From contig NZ_PRDM01000006.1 in NCBI RefSeq assembly GCF_015182285.1, positions 310,001 through 374,000 on the forward strand: DNA of 64,000 nt, written 5' to 3'. Below, piece after piece: positions 34,969-43,249 of the stretch. This stretch comes from Flavobacterium hungaricum (GTDB taxonomy: Bacteria; Bacteroidota; Bacteroidia; Flavobacteriales; Flavobacteriaceae). The notes beneath the pieces were generated by a model. The model worked only from the letters and a program-made list of their open reading frames with translations. It searched no databases and was not told the DNA's origin. The translations under genes and the position numbers were made by a program. Every line of letters begins with the position of its first letter. Within the stretch, counting starts at the first letter, position 1.

Positions 34969-35271
34969 ATGGAAGAATTCGAATATATAAGAAACCGATA
35001 CAGTGTGCCAGCTGAGATGTTTAGAGAGGTAACTGTTGCAGATCGTAAAGGAGTAATCACAGAAGATAAAGGAAACTATATTGGTGTGGTGTTTTACGAC
35101 GATAAAAAGCTAATGCCGTTACCGTGCCACCCAACTTGGAAAGTGGAGTACTTAGAAACTTTTAATTATAAACCGCCTAAACCGAAAAACCCAAGATCAA
35201 AGCAGAGATATAGAGATTATCTGCATTCGGATTCTTCTTTGACTTTTGCGGAATGGCTAGGCATTAAATAA
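34969..35271 (+). CDS. Small early phage protein, unknown
   Basis: 100 residues; VADRKGVITEDKGNYIGVVFYDD looks like a small barrel (split over strands), followed by a Pro/Lys-rich segment and RYRDYLHSDSSLTFAEWLGIK. No known family. Confidence 0.6.
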   Translation: MEEFEYIRNRYSVPAEMFREVTVADRKGVITEDKGNYIGVVFYDDKKLMPLPCHPTWKVEYLETFNYKPPKPKNPRSKQRYRDYLHSDSSLTFAEWLGIK

Positions 35272-35281
35272 AAACTAAAAA

Positions 35282-35512
35282 ATGGAAGCAGCAAAACAAA
35301 TATTAATTAAGCATTGCCCGGGATTAGATGATTTATTTGTTGATCATAGTTCAGTTTTTTTTCGTGACAGAGTTCTAAAAGCAATGGAAGAATATGCGGA
35401 ACAGTTTAAATATGACTTTTCGCAAAAATGTAAATGTGAATCCAGTATAGGCCAAACATGGTGTTGTAATCAATGTGGTTTGCCTTATACTTCTAAACCC
35501 ATAAATGTATGA
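35282..35512 (+). CDS. Small Cys-rich phage protein
   Basis: 76 residues with a helical N-terminus (AAKQILIKHCPGLDDLFVDH) and a C-terminal Cys cluster (CKCESSIGQTWCCNQCG) that could bind zinc. The stop overlaps the next ATG by 4 bases. Confidence 0.55.
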   Translation: MEAAKQILIKHCPGLDDLFVDHSSVFFRDRVLKAMEEYAEQFKYDFSQKCKCESSIGQTWCCNQCGLPYTSKPINV

Positions 35513-35799
35513 ATGAATTAAGAAAATGGGAAGTAGTAGAGCATAGTTGGTCTGATACTTCAATTTACGATCAAGACGGAAATGTTGTTTGTACAATGTG
35601 TATAGATGACGAAGATACGACCGAAGAGAATCAAGAAGAACGGGAGCAGATTGTTTCAGCTAATTTTAAATTGATTGAAGCTTCGCCGGACATGTTAGAT
35701 GTTTTAAAAAGAATTGTCAAGGAGTTTGAGAAGTATGGAGGCCAGCATGTTCCATTGGTTATTGAAGCGAATAAATTGATAAACAAAATTGAATTTTAA
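35509..35799 (+). CDS. Small early phage protein, last gene of early operon
   Basis: 96 residues. Pattern WEVVEHSWSDTSIYDQDGNVV, then EEREQIVSANFKLIEASPDMLDVLKRIV. The second half resembles short phage proteins with an ANAxLIAAAPDLL signature (here SANFKLIEASPDML). Function unknown. Followed by a strong terminator. Confidence 0.7.
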   Translation: MNELRKWEVVEHSWSDTSIYDQDGNVVCTMCIDDEDTTEENQEEREQIVSANFKLIEASPDMLDVLKRIVKEFEKYGGQHVPLVIEANKLINKIEF

Positions 35800-35828
35800 A
35801 ATTTAAACAAAGATTATTTAAAAACGAT

Positions 35829-35854
35829 AGCCGCTATATTAGTGGCTTTTTTTT
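35829..35854 (+). terminator. Intrinsic terminator ending the early operon
   Basis: AGCCGCTA and TAGTGGCT pair (one G-T) around TAT, followed by eight T. It separates the early operon from the two membrane-protein genes. Confidence 0.88.
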
Positions 35855-35861
35855 ATGTTTG
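35854..35861 (+). promoter_or_regulatory. -7 element of the membrane-protein cassette
   Basis: TATGTTTG matches TAnnTTTG and begins in the T-run of the terminator, 30 bases before the ATG at 35884. No -33 TTG at normal spacing. Confidence 0.5.
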
Positions 35862-35883
35862 TAATATAAAAACATAAAAATAT

Positions 35884-36693
35884 ATGACTGATTATATTGA
35901 TTCATTTCTGTCTAATTACAAAAGTAAAATCAGAAATCCTTTTATAGGAACAATGTTAAGTGTATGGCTTATTAAGCATTGGGATATTGTTTTTGCTTTT
36001 TTTAGTTTCGACGCGAAAAGAACAATGGAATGGAAAATTAATTACGTTCGTAAATATTTTTCTGAAATATGTTTTTGGCCTGAGTTCTGGAAAATTACTG
36101 GCATTTCTCTTTTCAGTTTAATGCTAACTTTTATTCTGTTAGGGATTTCTAGAGCATTGACCGATTTTTATTATAAAATTGCAGAGCCTTATATTGTTAG
36201 ACAAATTGATAAGAAACAAATTTTTACTTTAGAGAATAAGAAAACTTTAGATAAAAGGATTGCTACATTAGAAGCTAAACTTGAAAAGAGTATTGATGCA
36301 GCTATTAAGGCAGAAGGTATTAATGAGCAGTTAGAGTTAAAACACATCAATAATATTTCTGAAATGTCAAAGAGCTTGGAATCTGCAACAAGTAGTTACG
36401 CAGCTGTAAATAATCAATACAACTTGCTACTTGAAAAAGAAAAAAAAATTGAGGATGTTTATGAACAATTTAGGAAATTGTATAAAAATTTTGACACAAA
36501 AACATTAGAGCTTTTAAAAAACATAAACCAAAATCACAGAATCGATGCTACTTATTATTCTGAAAATTATGATGTAAGTATAAAAAAATTAGGGTCATTA
36601 GGAATGATAAGACTAGATTCTACTGGATACAAATATGAGTTAACTCAATTAGGAATATTTTTTATGAATGGAGTAACATCGGGTATTGTATAG
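35884..36693 (+). CDS. Membrane protein with coiled coil and wHTH-like C-terminus
   Basis: 269 residues. Two hydrophobic segments at about 20-42 and 75-97 (ISLFSLMLTFILLGIS), a long coiled coil at about 105-205 (KRIATLEAKLEKSID), and a C-terminal 50 residues that look like a small winged helix (LKKLGSLGMIRLDSTGY region then YELTQLGIFFM). No family recognised. Its own promoter after a terminator marks it as an added gene; with the next gene it may form an exclusion or defence pair. Function is inference. Confidence 0.65.
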   Translation: MTDYIDSFLSNYKSKIRNPFIGTMLSVWLIKHWDIVFAFFSFDAKRTMEWKINYVRKYFSEICFWPEFWKITGISLFSLMLTFILLGISRALTDFYYKIAEPYIVRQIDKKQIFTLENKKTLDKRIATLEAKLEKSIDAAIKAEGINEQLELKHINNISEMSKSLESATSSYAAVNNQYNLLLEKEKKIEDVYEQFRKLYKNFDTKTLELLKNINQNHRIDATYYSENYDVSIKKLGSLGMIRLDSTGYKYELTQLGIFFMNGVTSGIV

Positions 36694-36714
36694 GTGAATA
36701 AATAAGAAAAAAGT

Positions 36715-37380
36715 ATGAAAAAAATTATTTCTAATGATTTTAAGAACGAGCTTACTCCAAGTAAAATTTTTGCAAAAGTTGTAGTATCCGTAATTGTTGG
36801 AGTGGGATGGTACTCCATTCAGAATTTATACGAATATATACCAAACATTTATAAAAATATCTCTCAATCGTTATACGACCGGATGATAATTTCAGTGGCA
36901 CATGGACCTAGAAATCATGATGCATTAATAATGTCTTTTATAATGTTTTTTTCAACTTTATTTCTGACCGCTGCATGTATTTATTCTTATATGTTGGGAG
37001 GGTATTTAGAAAAAAGAATTGCTGATGAAGCAACTGATATCGAGAGTGTTGATGATGTTGAAAGGGAAATTACCGAAGCAAACAAACAAAAACTAAAATA
37101 TGTTAAAATAATAGGAAAATCAAAATTTGTTCCTTTAGTGTTAGGTGTTGTATCTGGAATGTTATTCATCGCTGTACAGTTCTCTAATAGTCAAAAAGAA
37201 GCTGAAGCCGATATGATTAGAGATTTTAATAGAAAAATTAAAATTATTACTCCATACGTAGATTTGAAAGTAAAGGACAAAATTATTTCTGATTTTTCTC
37301 TCATGAAAAATGAGAATGATTATTTGAAAATAAATAAACGTTTTGAAGTTATTTTTAAACAAAATAAGCTTAATCCGTAA
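36715..37380 (+). CDS. Three-pass membrane protein, cassette partner
   Basis: 221 residues with hydrophobic segments at about 20-36, 68-92 and 136-157 (FVPLVLGVVSGMLFIAVQF) and a soluble C-terminal part (IKIITPYVDLKVKDKIISDF). No family recognised. It lies 21 bases after the other membrane gene in the same direction and no separate promoter is seen, so they are probably one transcript. Confidence 0.65.
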   Translation: MKKIISNDFKNELTPSKIFAKVVVSVIVGVGWYSIQNLYEYIPNIYKNISQSLYDRMIISVAHGPRNHDALIMSFIMFFSTLFLTAACIYSYMLGGYLEKRIADEATDIESVDDVEREITEANKQKLKYVKIIGKSKFVPLVLGVVSGMLFIAVQFSNSQKEAEADMIRDFNRKIKIITPYVDLKVKDKIISDFSLMKNENDYLKINKRFEVIFKQNKLNP

Positions 37381-37451
37381 ATAGATTTCTTGAAAATATT
37401 TTTGTTACAATTATTAACATGCCATTCTTTCGATTTAAAATATTCCTGATG

Positions 37452-37459
37452 TAAATTTG
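37452..37459 (+). promoter_or_regulatory. -7 element of the 64-residue protein gene
   Basis: TAAATTTG lies 13 bases before the ATG at 37473, giving a near-leaderless transcript. Upstream at 37403-37419 lies TGTTA-N7-TAACA, a related but inside-out form of the GTAACA palindrome. Confidence 0.5.
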
Positions 37460-37472
37460 CAAAAAGCAAATC

Positions 37473-37667
37473 ATGGAAAAGTATAAGTATACAAGCACCA
37501 TCTTTGAAACAGATCCTGCGATAGAAAAAGCTAATGATGAACATCAAGAGGCTATTAAAAAGCTTTTAGCAGGAGAAATAACGCTTGAAGAATGTCGAAA
37601 GTATCAGCATGCTGTTTTTGATGCCTGTAGTAAAAGTACAGTTGGCTGGACGATTAAAAAAGATTAA
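37473..37667 (+). CDS. Small phage protein, unknown
   Basis: 64 residues, acidic-helical: IEKANDEHQEAIKKLLAGE, then LEECRKYQHAVFDACSKSTV. It resembles short regulatory or antitoxin-like proteins, but no family is recognised. Convergent with the HTH gene that follows; the two stop codons overlap by 4 bases. Confidence 0.6.
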   Translation: MEKYKYTSTIFETDPAIEKANDEHQEAIKKLLAGEITLEECRKYQHAVFDACSKSTVGWTIKKD

Positions 37668-37858
37668 AGTTCCGAAGCCTTGTTTTTTATAAACAAAACT
37701 AAATCTTGATAATTCTTTTCATTGAAAGTGTGACGTATTGAATTTTCGTTTTTCTTTTGTCTGAAAGTTGCGTGAGTGATGCCCATAGCTTCGGCTGCTT
37801 TAACGCCAGACATGCCGAAATCCTCTAATACTTTTATAATTTTATCGATTGGTTCCAT
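37664..37858 (-). CDS. Small helix-turn-helix protein
   Basis: 64 residues: IIKVLEDFGMSGVKAAEAMG then ITHATFRQKKNEN reads as a helix-turn-helix (GVKAAEAMGITHATFRQK). It may bind DNA and is a candidate for the regulator of the nearby GTAACA palindromes. A -7 element TAAATTTG (37882-37889 on the minus strand) lies 24 bases upstream. Confidence 0.7.
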   Translation of the reverse strand: MEPIDKIIKVLEDFGMSGVKAAEAMGITHATFRQKKNENSIRHTFNEKNYQDLVLFIKNKASEL

Positions 37859-37923
37859 AAGATTAATGATTACATTTACCGCAAATTTAATTTTAATAAT
37901 TAAGTTTCCTTTCTACAAAAGGT

Positions 37924-37952
37924 AAAACCTCTCGTAATTGAGAGGTTTTTTT
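37924..37952. terminator. Bidirectional terminator
   Basis: AAAACCTCTC and GAGAGGTTTT pair around GTAATT with T-runs on both strands (seven T rightward). It ends the leftward two-gene unit and shares its arm sequence with the hairpin at 38241. Confidence 0.85.
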
Positions 37953-37961
37953 ATTAAGGCC

Positions 37962-38219
37962 CTAAATAAACTTGCCTATTACTTTGTTTGCTGACCCGTA
38001 GGGAGAATAGATAATATCTTTAACCAAAAACAATCTATCGTTTACATCTACTTTGCATCCGATCTGTGGAACAACATACATTTGATGTGTTGTGATTGTT
38101 TTTCCATTTTCTACAAATTGAATTTGAAAACTCATTTCCTGTTCGACAAAAGAAACTAAGTAATCATGCAAAAGGAAACTCATTAGTTTTTTTATCATTC
38201 TTTTAGTATATCTTTTCAT
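37962..38219 (-). CDS. Small basic phage protein, look-alike 2
   Basis: 85 residues. Very basic N-terminus (MKRYTKRMIKKLMSF), then a beta-rich part ending IGCKVDVNDRLFLVKDI and GKFI. The C-terminal half parallels that of the gene at 38270 (VGMIILMENKKFLIERI, ending GKVI), so the two are probably paralogues. No family recognised. Second gene of the leftward unit. Confidence 0.6.
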   Translation of the reverse strand: MKRYTKRMIKKLMSFLLHDYLVSFVEQEMSFQIQFVENGKTITTHQMYVVPQIGCKVDVNDRLFLVKDIIYSPYGSANKVIGKFI

Positions 38220-38240
38220 AATGCTTTTAAGTTTTTTTAA

Positions 38241-38260
38241 GAGAGGCCTTTCGACCTCTC
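38241..38260. terminator. Hairpin between the leftward look-alike genes
   Basis: GAGAGG and CCTCTC pair around eight bases; the T-run is weak in either direction. The same stem follows the second gene (37924), so each gene carries a downstream copy. Confidence 0.5.
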
Positions 38261-38269
38261 GTTTTAAAT

Positions 38270-38566
38270 TTAGTTAATTACCTTTCCGTATAAATCCCAG
38301 TGAATACATTTCTTATCTACTTCAATTCTTTCGATTAAGAACTTTTTGTTTTCCATCAAGATGATCATTCCAACTTGGTATCCGGCTGATGTTGTTGAGA
38401 AGTAATCTAGGATTTCGTTGCTTTCATCATACATGAAAATGTTTTTATTTAACTCCTCATCGATTGAATACTTAACCCAGTATATAAACCAATCTTCTAA
38501 CATCTCTTTTGGTTTTCTAATAAGGTTCTCTAACCTTAACGCCCAGCTTAATTTTCTTTTTTTCAT
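38270..38566 (-). CDS. Small basic phage protein, look-alike 1
   Basis: 98 residues. Basic N-terminus (MKKRKLSWALRLENLIRKPK), a middle helix (WFIYWVKYSIDEELN), and a beta-rich end (YQVGMIILMENKKFLIERI, ending GKVIN). Similar in layout to the gene at 37962. Its promoter overlaps a GTAACA palindrome. It is divergent from the terminase operon, a place where phages put late-gene regulators, so a regulatory role is possible. Confidence 0.6.
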   Translation of the reverse strand: MKKRKLSWALRLENLIRKPKEMLEDWFIYWVKYSIDEELNKNIFMYDESNEILDYFSTTSAGYQVGMIILMENKKFLIERIEVDKKCIHWDLYGKVIN

Positions 38567-38609
38567 TGTTTAAATTTTAATTGTTAATAATTGTTTCAAT
38601 TCTACCCTA

Positions 38610-38643
38610 CAAAGATACGTAACATATTTGTTACGTGAAACAA
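38610..38643 (-). promoter_or_regulatory. Leftward promoter with palindromic operator
   Basis: Minus-strand -7 TATCTTTG (38610-38617) and TTG at 38641-38643 with 23 bases between. The spacer holds ACGTAACA-TATT-TGTTACGT (38617-38636), an 8-bp-arm palindrome. Confidence 0.7.
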
Positions 38644-38669
38644 TTTTAACATTTATTTTTTATTTATTG

Positions 38670-38686
38670 GTAACAATTATTGTTAT
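38670..38686. promoter_or_regulatory. GTAACA palindrome, one-base-degenerate copy
   Basis: GTAACA-ATTAT-TGTTAT. Lies midway between the leftward and late promoters, 51-65 bases from the neighbouring copies. Confidence 0.6.
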
Positions 38687-38734
38687 AGTGTTGAATATTA
38701 AATGCTGATATGATTGATTTTATTAATTTCTACG

Positions 38735-38768
38735 GTAACAAATATTGTTACTATAAATTGTATATTTG
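38735..38768 (+). promoter_or_regulatory. Late promoter with GTAACA palindrome
   Basis: GTAACA-AATAT-TGTTAC at 38735-38751 and -7 TATATTTG at 38761-38768, 21 bases before the terminase small-subunit ATG. The palindrome sits over the -33 position and no proper TTG is present at 17-23 bases, which suggests that the bound protein activates. Confidence 0.7.
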
Positions 38769-38789
38769 TTGTGATCAAAACTCTTATTA

Positions 38790-39248
38790 ATGGCAGCGAC
38801 GAAAAATAATCAATGGTGGAAATTAAGATCAAAGCACGGTAGAGAAAAGCTTTTTTCATCTCCAGAAATGCTTTGGCTTTCTTGTGTTGAATACTTTGAG
38901 GCCACCGACAAACGCAAATGGAATAAGGTAGATTACAAAGGGGCAAAGAATCAAAAAGTTTTAATACCAACGGAAACGCCATACACTTTAACAGGCTTAA
39001 GAATCTTCCTTGACATCGATAATCAGACGTGGATTAACTATAAAACAAAAGAGCCTTACAAAGACTTTTTCGAAGTCATTACACGCGTGGAAGAAATAAT
39101 TTACACCCAAAAATTTGAGGGCGCTGCAGTTGGTGCATTTAATCCGAATATAATTGCCCGCGATCTGGGATTGATCGAAAGAAAAGATATCAAGTACGAT
39201 ACAGAGATTAAACCGATAGAGTTTACAATAATCAAGAATAAGAAGTAA
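38790..39248 (+). CDS. Terminase small subunit (gp3-like)
   Basis: 152 residues. FSSPEMLWLSCVEYFEATD near the N-terminus and GAAVGAFNPNIIARDLGL near 110-127 match the P22 gp3-type DNA-packaging family. It recognises the packaging site and recruits the large subunit encoded immediately downstream (no gap). First gene of the late operon. Confidence 0.85.
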   Translation: MAATKNNQWWKLRSKHGREKLFSSPEMLWLSCVEYFEATDKRKWNKVDYKGAKNQKVLIPTETPYTLTGLRIFLDIDNQTWINYKTKEPYKDFFEVITRVEEIIYTQKFEGAAVGAFNPNIIARDLGLIERKDIKYDTEIKPIEFTIIKNKK

Positions 39249-40469
39249 ATGGAACTGTTAGAACATCAAGCCGAATTTATTGAAAGCAATTTCATTCATA
39301 CGGGTATTGTTGGCGGTTTCAGATCAGGTAAGTCTCAAGCTGGAGCAATTAAGACTTGTTTAAAAAAGCTTGCTTATCCAGGAATCGATGTTGCTTACTA
39401 TCTGCCTACGTATGGTTTGATTAAAGATATCGCTTATCCAAAGTTTGAGAAGTTACTTTCTGATTTTGGAGTTCAATACGTTCTTAACAAAACTGATCAT
39501 GAGTTTATAACTCAGTTCGGTAAGATCATTTTAAGATCAATGGATAATCCAGATACTATAATCGGTTATGAGGTCGGATATAGTTTGATTGATGAGGCTG
39601 ACATCTTATCGACTACACACATGAAAGATGTGTTTATTAAAGTAGTTGCAAGGTTAAGTGTTCCGCTGCCGGATGGTGCTTCAAATAGTTTGGACTTTGT
39701 TTCAACGCCTGAGGGCTTCAAGTTCTTATACGACTTCTTTGTTAAGAATCCACATGAGAACAAAAAGCTTATTAAAGCACAAACGAAGAATAACCCGTTT
39801 ATATCGGAAAGCTATATCAGTACTCTAATGATGAGTTACACCGAAGAGCAGTTAGAAGCTTATTTGAATGGCGAGTTTGTAAACCTAACAAGCGGTACCG
39901 TTTATCGAAACTTCAATAGGGTTGCAAACCATTCAAACAGGACCATTCAGAGCAATGATATACTTCATATCGGAATGGACTTCAATATTACTAAAATGAA
40001 TGCTGTTGTTCATGTTATCGACGGAACTAAGAAGACGGCAGTTGCTGAGATAGTGAATGCATATGACACACCTGAGATGTGCGGACTTATAAAAGAGAAG
40101 TTCCCAAACCACAGCATTGTCATATATCCTGATGCGAGTGGAGATAATAGAAAGTCAAGTGGGAAGTCGGATATCCAGATATTAAAAGATAACAAGTTTG
40201 TTGTTAGAAAACTGTCGAAGAATCCATTTGTTAAAGATCGTGTGAACGCGGTTAATATTGGATTTAAACCAGCTAAAGGCGAACCGACATATTATGTTAA
40301 TACAAACACATGTCCAGTATATACAGAGGCATTAGAGCAGCAAGCATATAAGAACGGCGAACCAGACAAAACAACTGGATTCGATCACATAAATGAGGCG
40401 GGAGGTTATTTCGCTTATTACCAAACAAACAAAGTACAAGGCTCATGGGGTACAAGCAAGTTAGCATAG
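39249..40469 (+). CDS. terL: Terminase large subunit
   Basis: 406 residues. ATPase: Walker A GGFRSGKS (22-29), Walker B YSLIDEAD (Asp115, Glu116). Nuclease: IGMDFNITKMNAV with metal Asp near 243 and YPDASGD near 295. It pumps DNA into the prohead and cuts the concatemer. It is a little shorter than average TerL (450-550) but all key motifs are present. Ends 25 bases inside the next ORF start. Confidence 0.95.
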   Translation: MELLEHQAEFIESNFIHTGIVGGFRSGKSQAGAIKTCLKKLAYPGIDVAYYLPTYGLIKDIAYPKFEKLLSDFGVQYVLNKTDHEFITQFGKIILRSMDNPDTIIGYEVGYSLIDEADILSTTHMKDVFIKVVARLSVPLPDGASNSLDFVSTPEGFKFLYDFFVKNPHENKKLIKAQTKNNPFISESYISTLMMSYTEEQLEAYLNGEFVNLTSGTVYRNFNRVANHSNRTIQSNDILHIGMDFNITKMNAVVHVIDGTKKTAVAEIVNAYDTPEMCGLIKEKFPNHSIVIYPDASGDNRKSSGKSDIQILKDNKFVVRKLSKNPFVKDRVNAVNIGFKPAKGEPTYYVNTNTCPVYTEALEQQAYKNGEPDKTTGFDHINEAGGYFAYYQTNKVQGSWGTSKLA

Positions 40470-41062
40470 ATAAAGTATTTAGCAGCAGATTGATGTTGAC
40501 GCAGTATTCTGGACTATCTAAGGAGGTTCGGGATTTCGTCAATTATACTGTTCTGGATTGTTTGAAGCTGAACAGCCAACTTAGATTAAGAGGCGTGTTT
40601 AAAAGTAAGGTTGTTAAACCGAAGCAGGATAACTTTTGGTTTTTGTCTTGGTCAGATATCATTGAATTGCGAATGGCCATTGTTGATGAGAATATGTTTG
40701 AGGTGTTTAAGATCGTTTTCGGCATAACTGAAAAGGACTTCATCAAACTTGAAATGTTCAATGCATTTGCGGTTTATGGATGGATTGCAAAACAAGTATC
40801 GGAGATGATTAAGATCGAGTTTCAAGAACTGTCAAATGATCTTACGGATGAAGAGAAGAATGCGGGTGCGGAGGAACTTCAGGAGTTCGGATATAGTTTG
40901 ACACTTGATGTATTAACGAAAGGTGATCTGTTAAAAAGCGATGACTGGTTAAGGATTGCTTACGCTAAGATATTCCGCAAGTTGTGCATTGACAAGAAGA
41001 GATATGATATAAACAAAACATTACAAGAAAATGCTAGTAGAAAACTTAAAAGAGATAGTTGA
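40445..41062 (+). CDS. Late phage protein, possible tail-associated
   Basis: 205 residues, helical, acidic-to-neutral (IIELRMAIVDENMFEVFKIV; MIKIEFQELSNDLTDEEKNA). No family recognised. ATG 40445 overlaps terL; an alternative ATG at 40493 avoids the overlap. The next gene begins inside its 3' end, as in coupled tail-gene sets. Confidence 0.6.
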   Translation: MGYKQVSIDKVFSSRLMLTQYSGLSKEVRDFVNYTVLDCLKLNSQLRLRGVFKSKVVKPKQDNFWFLSWSDIIELRMAIVDENMFEVFKIVFGITEKDFIKLEMFNAFAVYGWIAKQVSEMIKIEFQELSNDLTDEEKNAGAEELQEFGYSLTLDVLTKGDLLKSDDWLRIAYAKIFRKLCIDKKRYDINKTLQENASRKLKRDS

Positions 41063-41480
41063 ACAGCTTAATGCGTTAACCACTGAACCTAAGTGGAACT
41101 TTAAGTATGGTAAGGATGATTGGCAGAATCTTGGAGATTACCAAAAAGATGAAGAGCTGCCGTTTGCTGATCGCCAAAAGTACTTATTGCTTTTATGGAA
41201 AGATCGAGGTTTCACAATCAATAAGCACGGCGCAATAACTTCTTATAGATATAGTGGGGAGATGGTGTTGCTTGTTAGGTCTAAGTTTAGTGACCCGACT
41301 TACGAATACAAATATGAAACTCACATTAAGAATTTAGAAGCCGAATCCGAAAGAATCTATAATGCCTTTTTGGAATGTGACGGATGGTCCATTTCAGCAT
41401 GGAGTGAAATTGAAGTGTCAAACATCTATGATACCAATATGGACGGATTAAAGATAAAATTCAGTATCGATTATGAGTAA
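41031..41480 (+). CDS. Late phage protein, possible tail terminator
   Basis: 149 residues with a helix at the start and then a mainly beta layout (KYLLLLWKDRGFTINKHGAI and YRYSGEMVLLVRSKFS). Length, fold pattern and position resemble tail terminator or minor tail proteins. Overlaps both neighbours by a few bases. Identification is inference. Confidence 0.5.
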   Translation: MLVENLKEIVEQLNALTTEPKWNFKYGKDDWQNLGDYQKDEELPFADRQKYLLLLWKDRGFTINKHGAITSYRYSGEMVLLVRSKFSDPTYEYKYETHIKNLEAESERIYNAFLECDGWSISAWSEIEVSNIYDTNMDGLKIKFSIDYE

Positions 41481-41988
41481 TGCTTTTAACACTAGAGATA
41501 ACGAAGCAATTTACAATAAGTATTTAGAGATGCTTAGAGTTAAGCTTATTGCAAAATACGATGAGTTAGGTCTTCGTGCTTCTGGGTTATATGCTGATTC
41601 ATTAGAACCAGAAGTGACACCAACCAAAATGATAATGTGGGGCGCAGATCATTCTTACTACATGGAGAACGGTCGCGCTTCTGGAAAGTTCCCGCCGTAC
41701 AATCCAGATACTGGAACGTTTGACGAAATAAGTGAGTGGGTTGATAAGAAAGGTATTTTACCAGCTGACTTTGCAGAGAATAAAAAAGGGTTTGTTTTTC
41801 TAGTTGCTAGAAAAATAGCGACTGAGGGAATCACAGTTCCGAATGAACACAACAAAGGTAAAGTGATAACTGAAGTAGTAGATGATTTCCTTGCAAACGA
41901 TTTGGCTAAGATGCTGGATGAATTAGGCGAAGTGTTCATGAGTAGAATCCAAGTAGATGTTTTAGAGATTTTTAGAGAAGTAGCATAA
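41473..41988 (+). CDS. Late phage protein, HK97 gp10-like neck/tail component
   Basis: 171 residues; ADHSYYMENGRASGKFPPYN is the glycine/aromatic loop found in gp10-like tail completion proteins, followed by helical parts (EISEWVDKKGILPADFAE). Stop overlaps the next small ATG by one base. Confidence 0.6.
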   Translation: MSNAFNTRDNEAIYNKYLEMLRVKLIAKYDELGLRASGLYADSLEPEVTPTKMIMWGADHSYYMENGRASGKFPPYNPDTGTFDEISEWVDKKGILPADFAENKKGFVFLVARKIATEGITVPNEHNKGKVITEVVDDFLANDLAKMLDELGEVFMSRIQVDVLEIFREVA

Positions 41989-42101
41989 TGAGAGCATTTA
42001 GAAGAAATATAATTAAAGTGATTTTAACCATTTACGCAGTTATGTGGATTGCGTTTTTTGTTCTGTATTCAATTTTTAACACAATCAAACAATGGCTATA
42101 G
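41988..42101 (+). CDS. 37-residue single-pass membrane peptide in tail region
   Basis: ATG overlaps the preceding stop by one base, stop overlaps the next gene by 10 bases. Basic N-terminus (MRAFRRNIIKV) and one membrane helix (ILTIYAVMWIAFFVLYSIF). Its position between structural genes is unusual. Confidence 0.55.
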   Translation: MRAFRRNIIKVILTIYAVMWIAFFVLYSIFNTIKQWL

Positions 42102-43249
42102 TATTTTCAAAAGACATTCCAACGGATAAGTTGCTTACTGCGTACAATAATCATATTGTACAGTTTAGCTCTGATTCGCCAATTGCTCCTGCCACAGCTC
42201 AAATTGTTGGTTTAGGAATTGACGTGCTGCTTTATCCACATCCAAACGGAACTTTCTATTTCAACTTTCAAGAATACATTGCAGCAGAGATCAATACAAA
42301 AAACTTCTCTGATGATACAGCTCACAATTTAGACGAAACGAACTCTGATACATTTACTTATGATGTGTCAGATGGGTTTTATTTGGAGGGTACGGTAATA
42401 ATCAGGATAAACTTTGTTGATACAACAAGTGAAGCAGTATCAAGAGATTTGAAGTTTTATGTTGGAGTTGACCAGATAACCGACTATAAGAAAAATCAAA
42501 TATTATTTGTTCCTAACCAATTGGCCATTCTATCTCCAGTAGAAGATCGTTCGAACAATTCATGCTATTTGAGATACTGGTCCGGTTATCCTTTTGAATT
42601 TACTTTCTATAATCCAAATAATCCGACATCACCATTTGTTTTAAAGAATAATTCAAACGGATTAGATCATCAGTTTTTATCAAAAGGGAAGTTCAATTCT
42701 CTGTATGTATCGGACGGACGAACAGATATCAACATTGAGAACTTCTTACCATTAGTAGATGGAGAAAACAATCTTCAGTTTTTTATCGGTGTTATTAATC
42801 AGAATCTGAACTTGACATTATACAAAGAAGAGGCCCGCTGCGGAGTGTACGTTAAATTCTTAAACAAGAACGGCCGTTTCAATTATTGGTTAATGGATAA
42901 ACGTCACTTCATTACTAGAACTGCAAAGTATGGCTCAGAGATCGAAAATGATTTTTACAATTTAGAAGACACCTCTTCGCCAACTTTACAGACAGGAAAA
43001 ACGGGAGATGAAACAATAAGATGTGCAGCCGAGAGATTGTCTGACCGTGACCGTTTAATTTTTGAGGGAATTATTGACAGTCCTAAAATATACTTATTTA
43101 CTGGTGAAAGATTTTCAAAAGCGAATCTTAACGACTGGATGGAAGTTCGTTTAAAAACATCTTCATTTCAAGTTAAAGAACCTAAGAAGAAACTTTATAG
43201 CTATTATGTAGAGTTTGATTTACCAACCAGATACATGCAAACGTTATGA
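42092..43249 (+). CDS. Putative tail/baseplate structural protein
   Basis: 385 residues, predominantly beta (IVQFSSDSPIAPATAQIVGL; FYFNFQEYIAAEINTKNFSD). Large beta proteins at this place are usually distal-tail or baseplate components. The stop overlaps the next ATG by 4 bases. No family recognised with certainty. Confidence 0.6.
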   Translation: MAIVFSKDIPTDKLLTAYNNHIVQFSSDSPIAPATAQIVGLGIDVLLYPHPNGTFYFNFQEYIAAEINTKNFSDDTAHNLDETNSDTFTYDVSDGFYLEGTVIIRINFVDTTSEAVSRDLKFYVGVDQITDYKKNQILFVPNQLAILSPVEDRSNNSCYLRYWSGYPFEFTFYNPNNPTSPFVLKNNSNGLDHQFLSKGKFNSLYVSDGRTDINIENFLPLVDGENNLQFFIGVINQNLNLTLYKEEARCGVYVKFLNKNGRFNYWLMDKRHFITRTAKYGSEIENDFYNLEDTSSPTLQTGKTGDETIRCAAERLSDRDRLIFEGIIDSPKIYLFTGERFSKANLNDWMEVRLKTSSFQVKEPKKKLYSYYVEFDLPTRYMQTL

